Source: Staphylococcus simulans (lineage in GTDB: Bacteria > Bacillota > Bacilli > Staphylococcales > Staphylococcaceae). From it: a stretch of DNA of 64,000 nt. The stretch's first letter is position 1. The number at the start of each line of letters is the position of its first letter. Shown piece by piece: positions 10,071 through 19,828 of the stretch. A model generated the notes under the pieces. It saw nothing but the letters and a program-made list of their open reading frames with translations. It made no database searches and had not been told where the DNA came from. The translations under genes were made by a program, and so were the position numbers. The stretch spans positions 62,001-126,000 of the forward strand of contig NZ_MRZJ01000001.1 of the NCBI RefSeq assembly GCF_002994445.1, read 5' to 3'.

Positions 10071-10787
10071 ATGACAAAAACAACTGAAGAATTTAACAGC
10101 GACGTGCTGCATACGCCTTTAAAAATTAATAAAGGCGAAATCACACTGGATTTAGGTGTTTATGAGTATCAATTTCAAAAGAAATTGAATTTGCAACATC
10201 CGGTTGAAAAACCATACTTTGCATTAAAAAGAATCGTAGACATTGTATTGAGTTTCACTTTGATTCTCATCACTTTGCCGATTATGATTTTATTTTCGAT
10301 TATCATTTGTTTGGATAGTTTCGGCAGTCCGATTTATTCGCAGATGCGTGTGGGTAAAATGGGGAAACTATTTAAAATATATAAATTAAGATCCATGAAG
10401 AAAAATGCGGAATCAAACGGCATGCAGTGGGCGGAAAAAGACGATCCGAGAATCACACGTGTCGGCCACTTTATCCGAAAAACAAGAATTGATGAATTGC
10501 CGCAATTATTTAACGTGTTAAAAGGTGAAATGAGTTTTATCGGTCCTAGACCTGAACGGGCTGAATTTGTGGAACTTTTCAGTTCTCAGTATCAAGGATT
10601 TGAACAACGCTGTTTAGTTTTGCCTGGTTTAAGCGGCTGGGCACAAGTATGCGGCGGTTATGATTTAAAACCGAATGAAAAGCTGAAATACGATATGAGT
10701 TATATCCGCCATGCATCTATTCCTTTGGAGTTATTTATCGCTTTCAAAACAATAGGTGTGTTGTTCACAGGTTCTGGTTCTAGATAG
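10071..10787 (+). CDS. Undecaprenyl-phosphate sugar transferase (bacterial sugar transferase family)
   Basis: A monotopic membrane phosphoglycosyl transferase that moves a sugar-1-phosphate from a nucleotide sugar to undecaprenyl phosphate, the first step in making capsule, exopolysaccharide or glycan chains. After a soluble N-terminal stretch there is one hydrophobic re-entrant helix (about residues 52-75), then the family core: QMRVGKMGKLFKIYKLRSM, RKTRIDELPQLFNVLKGEMSFIGPRPE and PGLSGWAQV. The DE pair in RIDELPQ is in the active site. At 238 aa it is a normal single-domain member. It stands alone between an MFS gene and leuS, with no glycosyltransferase, flippase or polymerase beside it, so its end product is unknown. 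Confidence 0.85.
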   Translation: MTKTTEEFNSDVLHTPLKINKGEITLDLGVYEYQFQKKLNLQHPVEKPYFALKRIVDIVLSFTLILITLPIMILFSIIICLDSFGSPIYSQMRVGKMGKLFKIYKLRSMKKNAESNGMQWAEKDDPRITRVGHFIRKTRIDELPQLFNVLKGEMSFIGPRPERAEFVELFSSQYQGFEQRCLVLPGLSGWAQVCGGYDLKPNEKLKYDMSYIRHASIPLELFIAFKTIGVLFTGSGSR

Positions 10788-10875
10788 TATTGGCAAAGTA
10801 TTTAGGACTTGCATAAAAGGTTAGAATAAAATATAGTTATAGATGTATATGGAGTAGTAATTTAAATTGCTTATT

Positions 10876-11059
10876 AAGAGAGCTGGTGGTCGGTGCGAAC
10901 CAGTTTAGGAATTTAAGTGAACTTACCAACGAATAATATTAAGAATAAGTACAGCTCGAGCTATTATGTATGAGGTGCGTAGAAATACGAATGAAGGTGG
11001 TACCGCGGCGTCAGTCGTCCTTCATAAAGCAATCATAATAGTTTGAGTTGTATTTTTTT
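10876..11059 (+). promoter_or_regulatory. T-box leader (tRNA-Leu) of leuS
   Basis: Stem I begins with AGAGAGCTGG near 10877; the specifier CTT (Leu) is at 10922-10924 in a GAACTTACC context; the T-box GGTGGTACCGCGG is at 10996-11008, with the antiterminator closed by ATGAAGG (10991-10997) and CCTTCAT (11019-11025). The TGGT bulge fits an ACCA tRNA end. No conventional terminator overlaps the right antiterminator arm. Instead 10951-10968 can pair with 11034-11051 over 18 bp (three G-U pairs), just before a T-run, enclosing the antiterminator. Uncharged tRNA-Leu should allow read-through into leuS. Confidence 0.9.
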
Positions 11060-11076
11060 ATTAGGAGGAAAGCAAA

Positions 11077-13491
11077 GTGAGTTTTAATCATCAAGAAATT
11101 GAGAAGAAATGGCAAAATTATTGGGCTGAACACAAAACGTTTAAAACTAGCGATAATTTAGGTCAAAAGAAATTTTATGCATTAGATATGTTCCCGTATC
11201 CATCAGGTGCAGGTTTGCACGTAGGACATCCTGAAGGCTACACAGCAACAGATATTATTTCACGCTACAAACGTATGCAAGGGTATAATGTCTTACATCC
11301 GATGGGATGGGACGCTTTTGGTTTGCCGGCTGAACAATATGCATTGAACACAGGTAATGATCCGCGTGAATTTACTAAAGAAAATATCAAAACATTCAAG
11401 CGTCAAATTCAAGAGCTTGGTTTCAGTTACGATTGGGATAGAGAAATCAGTACAACAGATCCTGATTATTATAAATGGACACAATGGATTTTCATTCAAC
11501 TTTACAACAAAGGCTTAGCTTATGTGGATGAGGTTGCGGTGAACTGGTGTCCTGAATTAAAAGCGGTATTATCTAACGAAGAAGTTGTAGACGGTGTTTC
11601 TGAACGTGGCGGATATCCTGTTTATCGCCGCCCGATGAGACAATGGGTATTGCGTATTACTGAATATGCTGATCGTTTGCTTGAAGATTTAGATGACTTA
11701 GATTGGCCTGAATCTATCAAAGATATGCAACGTAACTGGATTGGCCGTTCTGAAGGTGCGAAAGTTACATTTGATATCGAAAATAATGACGGCAAAATCG
11801 ACGTATTCACTACAAGACCGGATACGATTTACGGTGCAACTTTTGCGGTATTAAGTCCAGAACATGAATTAGTAGATCAAATTACAACAGAGGATCATAA
11901 GGCAGAAGTTGAAAATTATAAAAAAGAAGCATCTATGAAGTCTGATTTGGAACGTACAGACTTAGCAAAAGATAAAACTGGTGTATTTACAGGCGCATAT
12001 GCGATTAATCCATTATCTGGCGAAAAACTTCCGATTTGGATTGCGGATTATGTATTGTCTACTTATGGTACAGGGGCTGTAATGGCTGTACCGGCACATG
12101 ATGAACGTGACTATGAATTCGCACAAAAATTCGACTTGCCGATTAAAGAAGTCATCGAAGGCGGAGACATTGCGAAAGAAGCATATACAGGCGACGGCCC
12201 GCATATCAACTCAGGTGCATTAGATGGCTTAAACAATGCAGAAGCGATTCCTAAAGCAATCCAATTGCTTGAAGAAAAAGGTGCCGGCGAGAAAAAAGTC
12301 AATTATAAATTACGCGACTGGTTATTCAGCCGTCAACGTTATTGGGGCGAACCTATTCCAATCATTCATTGGGAAGACGGTACAATGACAACTGTTCCGA
12401 CAGAAGAATTACCATTGTTATTACCTGAAACTGATTCAATCGAACCATCAGGTACAGGCGAATCACCGCTTGCTAATATTGATGAGTTTGTGAATGTAGT
12501 TGATCCTAAAACAGGTATGAAAGGCCGCCGCGAAACAAATACAATGCCGCAATGGGCAGGCAGCTGCTGGTATTATTTAAGATATATTGATCCGAAAAAT
12601 GATGAAATGTTAGCGGATCCTGAAAAATTAAAACACTGGTTGCCGGTTGATTTATATATCGGCGGTGTAGAACATGCGGTACTTCACTTGCTTTACTCAA
12701 GATTTTGGCATAAAGTACTTTACGATTTAGGCGTTGTACCTACGAAAGAGCCATTCCAAAAATTATTCAACCAAGGTATGATTTTAGGTGAAGGTAATGA
12801 AAAAATGAGTAAATCTCGCGGTAACGTAGTCAACCCTGACGATATCGTACGTTCTCACGGTGCAGACACATTACGTCTATATGAAATGTTCATGGGACCT
12901 TTAGATGCGGCAATCGCATGGAGCGAAAAAGGTTTAGACGGTTCTCGTCGTTTCTTAGACCGTGTATGGAGATTGTTCGTAAATGAAGATGGCACACTAT
13001 CTTCTAAAATTGTAGATAATGATGATAAATCATTACAAAAAGTTTATAACCAAACTGTGAAAAAAGTAACAGAAGACTATGACACATTAAACTTCAATAC
13101 TGCTATCAGTCAATTGATGGTGTTCATTAATGAAGGTTACAAAGCAGATCAGCTTTACAAACCTTATGTTGAAGGATTTGTGAAAATGTTATCACCGATT
13201 GCACCGCATTTAGGTGAAGAATTATGGTCTAAACTTGGACATGATGAAACAATCAGTTACCAACCATGGCCAGATTTCGATGAATCATTACTTGTTGATG
13301 ATGAAGTTGAAATTGTTGTTCAAGTCAACGGCAAAGTCAGAGCGAAAGTCTTCATTCCAAAAGATGCGTCAAAAGAAGAAATGGAAGACATTGCTTTAAA
13401 AAATGAAAATGTTAAATTAGATATAGGGGAAAAAGACATCAAGAAAGTCATCGCTGTTCCGCATAAATTAGTGAACATTGTAGCTAAATAA
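11077..13491 (+). CDS. leuS: Leucyl-tRNA synthetase
   Basis: Charges tRNA-Leu with leucine. A class I synthetase of 804 aa: the HIGH-type motif is HVGHPEGY near residue 48, the CP1 editing domain (about 220-410) contains [12 protein letters not shown] and the [16 protein letters not shown] segment needed for clearing mischarged tRNA, and KMSKS is at about residue 574 (KMSKSRGN). The anticodon-binding and C-terminal domains are complete. The start is a GTG at 11077 with an AGGAGG ribosome binding site 9-10 bases upstream. Expression is governed by the T-box leader in front; the rhodanese gene follows after 17-20 bases and is probably cotranscribed. Confidence 0.97.
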   Translation: MSFNHQEIEKKWQNYWAEHKTFKTSDNLGQKKFYALDMFPYPSGAGLHVGHPEGYTATDIISRYKRMQGYNVLHPMGWDAFGLPAEQYALNTGNDPREFTKENIKTFKRQIQELGFSYDWDREISTTDPDYYKWTQWIFIQLYNKGLAYVDEVAVNWCPELKAVLSNEEVVDGVSERGGYPVYRRPMRQWVLRITEYADRLLEDLDDLDWPESIKDMQRNWIGRSEGAKVTFDIENNDGKIDVFTTRPDTIYGATFAVLSPEHELVDQITTEDHKAEVENYKKEASMKSDLERTDLAKDKTGVFTGAYAINPLSGEKLPIWIADYVLSTYGTGAVMAVPAHDERDYEFAQKFDLPIKEVIEGGDIAKEAYTGDGPHINSGALDGLNNAEAIPKAIQLLEEKGAGEKKVNYKLRDWLFSRQRYWGEPIPIIHWEDGTMTTVPTEELPLLLPETDSIEPSGTGESPLANIDEFVNVVDPKTGMKGRRETNTMPQWAGSCWYYLRYIDPKNDEMLADPEKLKHWLPVDLYIGGVEHAVLHLLYSRFWHKVLYDLGVVPTKEPFQKLFNQGMILGEGNEKMSKSRGNVVNPDDIVRSHGADTLRLYEMFMGPLDAAIAWSEKGLDGSRRFLDRVWRLFVNEDGTLSSKIVDNDDKSLQKVYNQTVKKVTEDYDTLNFNTAISQLMVFINEGYKADQLYKPYVEGFVKMLSPIAPHLGEELWSKLGHDETISYQPWPDFDESLLVDDEVEIVVQVNGKVRAKVFIPKDASKEEMEDIALKNENVKLDIGEKDIKKVIAVPHKLVNIVAK

Positions 13492-13511
13492 TTAAGGAAG
13501 GTGATTAAGTG

Positions 13512-13829
13512 ATGGAATCAATTACAACAGATGAACTTAAAAAGAAAATGCTAGAACATTCACCTGTTCATATTGTTGACGTCAGAGAAGATGAGGAAAC
13601 AGCTACAGGTATCATTCCTGGAGCAACAACAATTCCTATGAATCAAATTCCTGACCATGTCAAAGACTTTAATGAAAATGATACGTACTATATTATTTGC
13701 GCAGGCGGTGTACGCAGTGCAAATGTAGTCAATTATCTTAAGCAGCAAAACCCTAACATTCATGCTGTAAATGTAGAAGGCGGTATGAAAGCATGGGGCG
13801 ATGAAGGTTTAGAAGTCGATAGTATTTAA
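13512..13829 (+). CDS. Single-domain rhodanese-like protein
   Basis: A 105-aa cytoplasmic rhodanese-homology protein. The active-site loop CAGGVRS begins at Cys63, where a persulfide would form, and HIVDVREDEE near residue 20 is the usual rhodanese signature. Such stand-alone domains carry sulfane sulfur to acceptors or cyanide; the true acceptor is unknown. A GTG at 13509 directly precedes the ATG at 13512 and could also start translation; both suit the AAGGAAGGTG ribosome binding site. It lies just after leuS and before a strong bidirectional terminator. Confidence 0.88.
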   Translation: MESITTDELKKKMLEHSPVHIVDVREDEETATGIIPGATTIPMNQIPDHVKDFNENDTYYIICAGGVRSANVVNYLKQQNPNIHAVNVEGGMKAWGDEGLEVDSI

Positions 13830-13847
13830 TAAGTTTTTAACATAGTA

Positions 13848-13893
13848 ATAGCCGAAACAGGGCACTTTATCAGTGTGCTGTTTCGGCTATTTT
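13848..13893. terminator. Bidirectional terminator, rhodanese / flavoprotein
   Basis: A 13-bp perfect stem (13848-13860 with 13878-13890), plus an inner CAC/GTG pairing, followed by T. It separates convergent genes. Confidence 0.85.
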
Positions 13894-13912
13894 CATTATG
13901 TGTGTGATGTTA

Positions 13913-15178
13913 TTACAATGTGTTGTTGTAGATGCCTGCGTTAAGACCTGAAACACGTCCGGTTACTAAAGCGCTGGTAATATTATAGCCGCCAGTATAA
14001 CCGTGTATATCAAGTACTTCGCCGCAAAGGAAAAGGCCAGGTGTAATTTTAGACATCATCGTATGCGGTTCGATTTCTTTAATAGAGACACCGCCACCTG
14101 TGACAAATGCTTTTTCTATCGGCAAAGTGCCATTTACAGTAAACGTAAATGTTTTGAACAGATGTGCGATTTCCAAGATTTGCTGATTAGAGATATGATG
14201 TCCGGTTGTGTCTTCAGCTACGCCAGCTTGTTCTAAAATAAAATTCAGATAGCGTTCTTCAATGATGCCGCGCAAACTGTTCTTTATAAATTTATCCGGT
14301 GCATCCTTAATTAATTTCTTAATACGTGCTTGCACTTCATTTTCTTTTTCTTCAGGGAAGACATCTAGCTGCATTTTGATGTCTTGTCTCTTTTGAGATT
14401 TTTGTTCTTTGTATACAAATTGGCTGCAGCGTAAAGCAGCAGGTCCGCTGACGCCGAAGTGTGTGAAAATCATATCCATTTGATGGGTGATACGCGGCTT
14501 CTCGTTTTTTCTTAATACAGATAAAGCGACATCTTTTAGGCTGAGGCCTTTGAGTGTCTTTCTGATTATAAAGGGTTCTTTAGAAGTAATCGGAACTTCT
14601 GTCGGGAACAGTTCTGTAATGGTATGGCCTAAACTTTCCGCAAATGCATAACCATCACCAGTTGAACCTGTGTGCGGTACACTTGTGCCGCCTGTAGCGA
14701 TAACTACTGATTTGGCTAGGTATTCGCGGTTGTCTTGATCTGTAACGCTAAAGCTTCCGTCATCATTCTTTTGGATGTGTTTGACTGCTGTTTCTTCTTT
14801 AACTTCAACATGATTTTGAGCAAGTTCTTGAATCAAGGTATCCACGACATCTTGTGCGCGGTTAGAAACCGGAAACATTCGGCCGTGATCTTCTTCTTTA
14901 AGTTTTACGCCTCTTGATTCAAAGAATTCTATAATAGACTCATTGTCGAAAACTGAAAAGGGACTGTAAAGAAATTTTCCGTTGCCTGGAATATGACGGA
15001 TAATTTCATCATAAGGCAATCGATTGGTGACATTGCATCTGCCTCCTCCTGAAATTTTAAGTTTTCTGCCGAGTCCTTTTTTCTTTTCTATCAGCAAAAC
15101 CTTTTGTTTGTCTTGGCTTGCGGCTGCTGCGGACATTAAACCGCTGGGACCGCCGCCTATGATTATTGTTTGGTACAT
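13913..15178 (-). CDS. FAD-dependent oxidoreductase, HI0933/YtfP family
   Basis: A 421-aa flavoprotein. The FAD dinucleotide-binding motif TIIIGGGPSGLMSAAAA lies at the extreme N-terminus, KKKGLGRKLKISGGGRCNVTN is the BaiN/HI0933 family signature, and VIATGGTSVPHTGSTGDGYA and GGYNITSALVTGRVSG complete the fold. The physiological reaction of this family is not settled. The ATG at 15178 gives the compact N-terminus typical of the fold; a GTG at 15190 is possible. The only good Shine-Dalgarno (complement of 15211-15219) is 33 bases from this ATG, with an 8-bp hairpin between them. Confidence 0.85.
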   Translation of the reverse strand: MYQTIIIGGGPSGLMSAAAASQDKQKVLLIEKKKGLGRKLKISGGGRCNVTNRLPYDEIIRHIPGNGKFLYSPFSVFDNESIIEFFESRGVKLKEEDHGRMFPVSNRAQDVVDTLIQELAQNHVEVKEETAVKHIQKNDDGSFSVTDQDNREYLAKSVVIATGGTSVPHTGSTGDGYAFAESLGHTITELFPTEVPITSKEPFIIRKTLKGLSLKDVALSVLRKNEKPRITHQMDMIFTHFGVSGPAALRCSQFVYKEQKSQKRQDIKMQLDVFPEEKENEVQARIKKLIKDAPDKFIKNSLRGIIEERYLNFILEQAGVAEDTTGHHISNQQILEIAHLFKTFTFTVNGTLPIEKAFVTGGGVSIKEIEPHTMMSKITPGLFLCGEVLDIHGYTGGYNITSALVTGRVSGLNAGIYNNTL

Positions 15179-15185
15179 ATCGATT

Positions 15186-15219
15186 ATCACGCAATAAATT
15201 ATGCGTGATTACCTCCTTT
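15186..15219 (-). promoter_or_regulatory. Hairpin between Shine-Dalgarno and start codon
   Basis: Read on the minus strand: AAAGGAGGT (15219-15211), one base, then an 8-bp stem (15202-15209 with 15186-15193, loop of 8), then seven bases, then ATG at 15178. When the stem forms, the effective spacing from GGAGG to ATG drops from 33 to 9 bases, an optimal value. Formation of the hairpin would therefore promote translation. Confidence 0.6.
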
Positions 15220-15441
15220 AATTTGATTTGAAATAAGTATTTAGGTTATTGTGAATGCTTAGACTAGTATTCCGTTTACTTTCGTAAGATTATATGGCAT
15301 AGTCTACTCTGTTGTTAAATTCTTTATAATATCTTTCCTGTTAACACAATTTTAAGCTATAATACTAATGAAAAAAAGTAACTGCTAATGAATGTTGGTA
15401 GTGGGATAAGATTAAATTAATTTTCAGATAGGAAGAGTGTT

Positions 15442-17076
15442 ATGAATGAAAGTCAAGAATTAGTGAGAGGGACCTTTCTCTTAACAGTAAGTATTTTGAT
15501 TACCAAAATACTGGGTGTGCTGTTCATTATACCGTTTTATGCAATTATCGGCGGTGAGGAGAATTTGGCCCCATTCAACTATGCATATGCACCTTACAAC
15601 ATTGCGATTGCTGTAGCAACCGCTGGTGTTCCGCTGGCTGCTTCTAAGTATGTAGCAAAGTATAATGCAATCGGTGCATATCATGTAAGTCAAAAGCTTT
15701 ATAAATCAAGTTTTATTGTCATGTCGATCAGCGGTATTATCGGGTTTATTATCTTATATACTTTATCTCCGTTTATCGCTAATGTCACATTGGCACATAA
15801 ATCAAACGTAAAAGGCGGATGGACTGTTGATGATATTACATGGATTATCCGTATTATCAGTACAGTTGTTATCTTCATTCCGCTATTAGCGACTTGGCGA
15901 GGGGTATTCCAAGGTTTCAAATCTATGGGTCCTACAGCTGTTTCAGAGGTAACTGAACAAGTAGCTAGAATTATCTTTATTTTAGGCGGCAGCTATGTTG
16001 TCTTGCACGTGATGAACGGTACAGTCTTAATGGCCAATGGTGTAGCTACATTTGCGGCAGCAATCGGTGCAATTGTAGGTATCTTTACACTATGGTATTA
16101 TTGGCGCAAGCGTAAACCATATATAGATGAAATGGTTGCGTCTGATACAACCGGTTTGGATGTTCCGTATTCAAAAATGTATAAAGAAATTATTTCGTAT
16201 AGTATTCCTTTTGTAATTGTCAGCTTAAACTTCCCGCTTTTCAACATTGTGGATCAGCTGACGCATAATAATGCTTTAGGCATTGCAGGCGTACCGCAGC
16301 AATTACATGACTATTTCTTTACAATATTGAATATGACAACAAACAAAATTGTGATGATCCCCACTTCATTAGCAGCAGGCTTTGCGATCAGCTTGATTCC
16401 TTATATTACAAAGACATATGAATCAGGCGAGCTAAGCGAAATGCACAGACAAATCAGAACATCGCTTGGTGTATTAATGTTTATTACAGTTCCTGCAAGT
16501 TTAGGGATTATGGCGTTAGCCTCTCCGTTATATACTGTGTTCTACAGTAATAACTTTGACGGCAGCCGTTTGTTATTCTTCTATGCACCCGTGGCAATGC
16601 TGATATCTTTATTAAGTATTACTGCATCAATGCTGCAAGGTATAGATAAACAAAAACTGACAGTATTCGTTATTTTAGCGGCAGTTGTATTGAAAATTGT
16701 ATTAAACTTCCCGCTTATTGTTATGTTCCATACAGCAGGTGCAGTACTAAGTACGGGTATCGCTTTATTATTCGCGAACATCTGCAACTTCTATATCTTG
16801 AAGAAATATGCGAAGTTCACATTTACAGAAACTTGGATTCAATTTGCGCAAATCTTTATCTACGGCTTCATCATGATGATTTGTGTCGAAATCGGTTATT
16901 GGTTGATGCAAATGGTTGTATCGCCGCAAACAAAATTCGGCAGTTTAATTATTTTAATCGTAGGAGTTGTGATTGGTATGGCAGTTTATGGCGGTATCAC
17001 GCTGAAAACAAGACTTGCGGATCAATTCCTTGGTGAATTGCCAAGCAAATTACGCAGAAAGTTGAGAATCTCATAA
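15442..17076 (+). CDS. murJ: Lipid II flippase MurJ (MATE/MVF superfamily)
   Basis: A 544-aa polytopic protein with about 14 hydrophobic segments, of the polysaccharide-biosynthesis / YtgP branch. It opens with ELVRGTFLLTVSILITKILGVLFIIPFY, typical of staphylococcal MurJ. This branch flips lipid II to the outer face of the membrane for peptidoglycan synthesis at the septum. Its position between leuS and the RsuA-type pseudouridine synthase agrees with the S. aureus murJ locus. The TAA stop overlaps the next ATG by one base (TAATG), so the two genes are translationally coupled. A relative exporting other polyprenyl-linked glycans cannot be excluded by sequence alone. Confidence 0.85.
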   Translation: MNESQELVRGTFLLTVSILITKILGVLFIIPFYAIIGGEENLAPFNYAYAPYNIAIAVATAGVPLAASKYVAKYNAIGAYHVSQKLYKSSFIVMSISGIIGFIILYTLSPFIANVTLAHKSNVKGGWTVDDITWIIRIISTVVIFIPLLATWRGVFQGFKSMGPTAVSEVTEQVARIIFILGGSYVVLHVMNGTVLMANGVATFAAAIGAIVGIFTLWYYWRKRKPYIDEMVASDTTGLDVPYSKMYKEIISYSIPFVIVSLNFPLFNIVDQLTHNNALGIAGVPQQLHDYFFTILNMTTNKIVMIPTSLAAGFAISLIPYITKTYESGELSEMHRQIRTSLGVLMFITVPASLGIMALASPLYTVFYSNNFDGSRLLFFYAPVAMLISLLSITASMLQGIDKQKLTVFVILAAVVLKIVLNFPLIVMFHTAGAVLSTGIALLFANICNFYILKKYAKFTFTETWIQFAQIFIYGFIMMICVEIGYWLMQMVVSPQTKFGSLIILIVGVVIGMAVYGGITLKTRLADQFLGELPSKLRRKLRIS

Positions 17077-17771
17077 TGAGATTAGATAAATTTTTATCAA
17101 ATATGGGTGCAGGTACACGCAGCGAGGTCAAACAACTGTTAAAGAAAAATGCAGTGATGGTCAACGGAAAGAAAGAAAAACAAAGCAAGCGTCAAATCAA
17201 TCCAGAAGCAGATGAAATCAGCGTTAACGGTGAAGTCATTGCTTATATTGATAAAATCTATTTAATGCTGAACAAACCTGCCGGCTATGTTTCTGCGGTT
17301 GAGGATGCAGAACATAATACAGTTATTAGCTTGATTGAACAATATCAATATTTAGACCTTTTTCCTGTTGGAAGATTAGATAAAGATACAGAAGGGTTGT
17401 TGTTGATTACAAACGATGGGCAATTCAACCACGATGTAATGAGTCCGAATAAGCATGTTTCAAAAGTATATCAAGTCCAAGCAGCACAACCAGTGACGCA
17501 AGATGATGTACAAAGATTCGAAGAAGGTATAGAATTATCGGATGGTAAAGTCAAACCGGCAAAACTCGAAATAACAGAAGATCCTCAAGTTGTATTTGTA
17601 ACAATTCATGAAGGTCGCTATCATCAAGTAAAAAGGATGTTTCATGCGATTGATAATGAGGTAACTAAGTTAAAGCGAGTTAAAATCGGAAATTTAAAAC
17701 TAGATGACAATCTGTTAAAAGGCGAGTATCGCGAATTAACCGAAACAGAATTGGAATTAGTTAAAAACTAA
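17076..17771 (+). CDS. RsuA-family rRNA pseudouridine synthase
   Basis: A 231-aa enzyme that isomerises a uridine in rRNA, probably of the small subunit. An N-terminal S4 RNA-binding domain (residues 1-60, MRLDKFLSNMGAGTRSEVKQ) precedes the catalytic domain with GRLDKDTEGLLLITNDG around residue 105, whose Asp is the nucleophile; GRYHQVKRMF near residue 190 is the RsuA/RluB signature. Which uridine is modified is an inference from the family (16S position 516 in E. coli RsuA). Its start codon overlaps the murJ stop, and the YtxH-like gene follows after 28 bases. Confidence 0.9.
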   Translation: MRLDKFLSNMGAGTRSEVKQLLKKNAVMVNGKKEKQSKRQINPEADEISVNGEVIAYIDKIYLMLNKPAGYVSAVEDAEHNTVISLIEQYQYLDLFPVGRLDKDTEGLLLITNDGQFNHDVMSPNKHVSKVYQVQAAQPVTQDDVQRFEEGIELSDGKVKPAKLEITEDPQVVFVTIHEGRYHQVKRMFHAIDNEVTKLKRVKIGNLKLDDNLLKGEYRELTETELELVKN

Positions 17772-17799
17772 AATTTTAAAAAGGACAAGGTGATTATTT

Positions 17800-18216
17800 A
17801 TGGCTAAATCAAATAACTTCTTAAAAGCAGTACTAGGAATCGGCGCAGCAGCAGTTGCTGTAGTGTTAAGCAGAAAAGAAAGCAGAGATCGTTTAAAACA
17901 AGAATATGATAAATATAAAGAAAACCCTGAATCATATAAAGAAAATGCTAAAGAATTAGCAAACCAAGTTGCATCAAAAGCAACTGAAACTTTCAACGAA
18001 GTAAAACAAGATCCTAAAAATTATGCTGAAAAAGTAAAACAAGACCCTAAAGGCTTCTTGCAAGAACAAAAAAATCGTTTCTCTAATTCAGGAGATGCGC
18101 CATCACCAACATTAAAAGATGTTAAAGGTTCAGATGAAGCGCAAAACAACATCAGAATCGTTACTGATGAAGATTTAAAACAAAACGAAAACAAAGATTC
18201 TAACGACAACAAATAA
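17800..18216 (+). CDS. YtxH-like small protein with repeated QDPK motifs
   Basis: A 138-aa protein with an N-terminal hydrophobic stretch (residues 9-22, AVLGIGAAAVAVVL) followed by a highly charged, helical remainder. The central part holds imperfect repeats of about 12 residues, YKENPESYKEN, VKQDPKNYAEK and VKQDPKGFLQE, which suggests an amphipathic or coiled-coil rod. The layout (short membrane anchor plus charged helix) is that of YtxH-type general stress proteins, whose function is unknown. It has a good AAGGACAAGGTGA ribosome binding site and ends in its own terminator. Confidence 0.8.
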   Translation: MAKSNNFLKAVLGIGAAAVAVVLSRKESRDRLKQEYDKYKENPESYKENAKELANQVASKATETFNEVKQDPKNYAEKVKQDPKGFLQEQKNRFSNSGDAPSPTLKDVKGSDEAQNNIRIVTDEDLKQNENKDSNDNK

Positions 18217-18231
18217 GATAGTTTTCATTTT

Positions 18232-18265
18232 AAGTACCTTAGCGGATTCGCTAAGGTGCTTTTTT
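18232..18265 (+). terminator. Terminator after the YtxH-like gene
   Basis: A 13-bp stem (18232-18244 with 18249-18261) with a four-base loop and a T-run. Confidence 0.85.
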
Positions 18266-18416
18266 AGTACCAAAAATTATTTTGGCGTTTTAAGGCTTGC
18301 AATGACAACACTTTTGAAAAGTTGACAGAAAATTTATGGGGTTCCCACTGTTGTTTAAGAATCAGTTAGGGTAAAATAAATAGTGAACTAAAAAATGAGA
18401 AGGAAGTTGATCACGA

Positions 18417-19826
18417 ATGTGGAAAGAAAAAGTGCAAGAATATGAAGATCAAATTATTGCTGATTTAAGCGGCTTACTATCCATTGAAAGTGTAAGAGAC
18501 GATAGTAAAGCAACATCTGATGCACCAGTCGGTCCGGGTCCAAGAGCGGCACTTGATTATATGTATCAAATTGCTGAACGTGATGGATTCACTGTCCACG
18601 ATGTCGATCATATTGCAGGCAGAATCGAAGCAGGTAAAGGAGAAGACTTATTCGGTGTATTATGCCATGTCGACGTAGTACCTGCAGGAGAAGGTTGGGA
18701 TACACCGCCGTTTCAACCTACTGTAACTGATGATGCAATTATCGCACGTGGTACTTTAGATGATAAAGGACCTACAATCGCAGCTTATTATGCTGTTAAA
18801 ATCTTAAACGAGATGAATGTAGATTGGAAAAAACGTGTGCATATTATCATCGGTACGGATGAAGAATCTGATTGGAAATGTGTCGACCGTTATTTCAAAA
18901 CTGAAGAAATGCCGGTATTAGGTTTTGCACCTGATGCTGAGTTCCCAGCAATTCATGGTGAGAAAGGGATTACTACTTTCGACATCAAGTTTAATGCTGA
19001 TGCTGCTTCTGATGATGACGCAGAAGTGACACTTTTATCACTTGAATCAGGCCAACGATACAACATGGTTCCTGATGAAGCAGTAGCAAAACTTAGCGTT
19101 AAAACAAGCAATTCTGATGTAACAGAACGCTATCAGCAATACCTGGAAGCGCATGAATTAACAGGCACAAGCGAATTAGAAGGAGATACATTAGTATTAC
19201 GTTTAAAAGGTAAAGCCGTACACGGTATGGACCCTTCAATCGGACTTAATGCAGGGTTATATTTAATTCACTTTTTAAACGGCTTGGAATTAGATGCTAA
19301 CGCCTCACAATTTGTGTATTTAAGTGAACGTTATTTATTTGAATCACACTTCGGCGAAAAAATGGGCATGAAATTCCATACCGATAAAATGGGAGACTTA
19401 ACAACTAATATCGGTATTATTTCTTATGAAAAAGGCAAAGGCGGCGAATATGGTATTAATTTGCGCTACCCAGAAGGATTTGAATTTGATGAAGCTATCG
19501 AAGGCTTTAAACACGAAGTAAATGAATTAGGATTTGAACTTGAATTAGGCAAAGTACAACGTCCTCATTATGTGGATAAAGAGGATCCGTTTGTACAATC
19601 TTTAGTTCAAGCATATCGCAACCAAACAGGCGATATGACTGAGCCATACACAATCGGCGGAGGTACTTATGCACGTAATCTAGATAAAGGCGTAGCATTC
19701 GGAGCGATGTTCAGCGACTCAGAGGACTTAATGCATCAAAGAAATGAATACATCACTAAAAAACAATTATTTAATGCTACAAGTATTTATTTAGAAGCGT
19801 TGTACGCATTATGTGTGGAGGAATGA
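18417..19826 (+). CDS. pepV: Dipeptidase PepV (M20 family)
   Basis: A cytoplasmic dinuclear zinc dipeptidase of 469 aa that cleaves dipeptides with a free N-terminus. M20 landmarks are [17 protein letters not shown] near residue 82 (first metal His and catalytic Asp), the bridging Asp in RGTLDDKGP, the catalytic glutamates in [10 protein letters not shown], the metal Asp in APDAEFP and a metal His near the end in LMHQRNEY. It ends at a TGA that overlaps the region of the dat ribosome binding site, so pepV-dat form an operon. Confidence 0.93.
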   Translation: MWKEKVQEYEDQIIADLSGLLSIESVRDDSKATSDAPVGPGPRAALDYMYQIAERDGFTVHDVDHIAGRIEAGKGEDLFGVLCHVDVVPAGEGWDTPPFQPTVTDDAIIARGTLDDKGPTIAAYYAVKILNEMNVDWKKRVHIIIGTDEESDWKCVDRYFKTEEMPVLGFAPDAEFPAIHGEKGITTFDIKFNADAASDDDAEVTLLSLESGQRYNMVPDEAVAKLSVKTSNSDVTERYQQYLEAHELTGTSELEGDTLVLRLKGKAVHGMDPSIGLNAGLYLIHFLNGLELDANASQFVYLSERYLFESHFGEKMGMKFHTDKMGDLTTNIGIISYEKGKGGEYGINLRYPEGFEFDEAIEGFKHEVNELGFELELGKVQRPHYVDKEDPFVQSLVQAYRNQTGDMTEPYTIGGGTYARNLDKGVAFGAMFSDSEDLMHQRNEYITKKQLFNATSIYLEALYALCVEE

Positions 19827-19828
19827 CT

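Noticed and set aside
15419-15433. CodY box before murJ
   Set aside because: Four mismatches to the 15-base motif, all in the right half.
18353-18376. Sigma-B promoter before pepV (GTTTAA and GGGTAA)
   Set aside because: The spacer is only 10 bases; sigma-B promoters need about 12-15.
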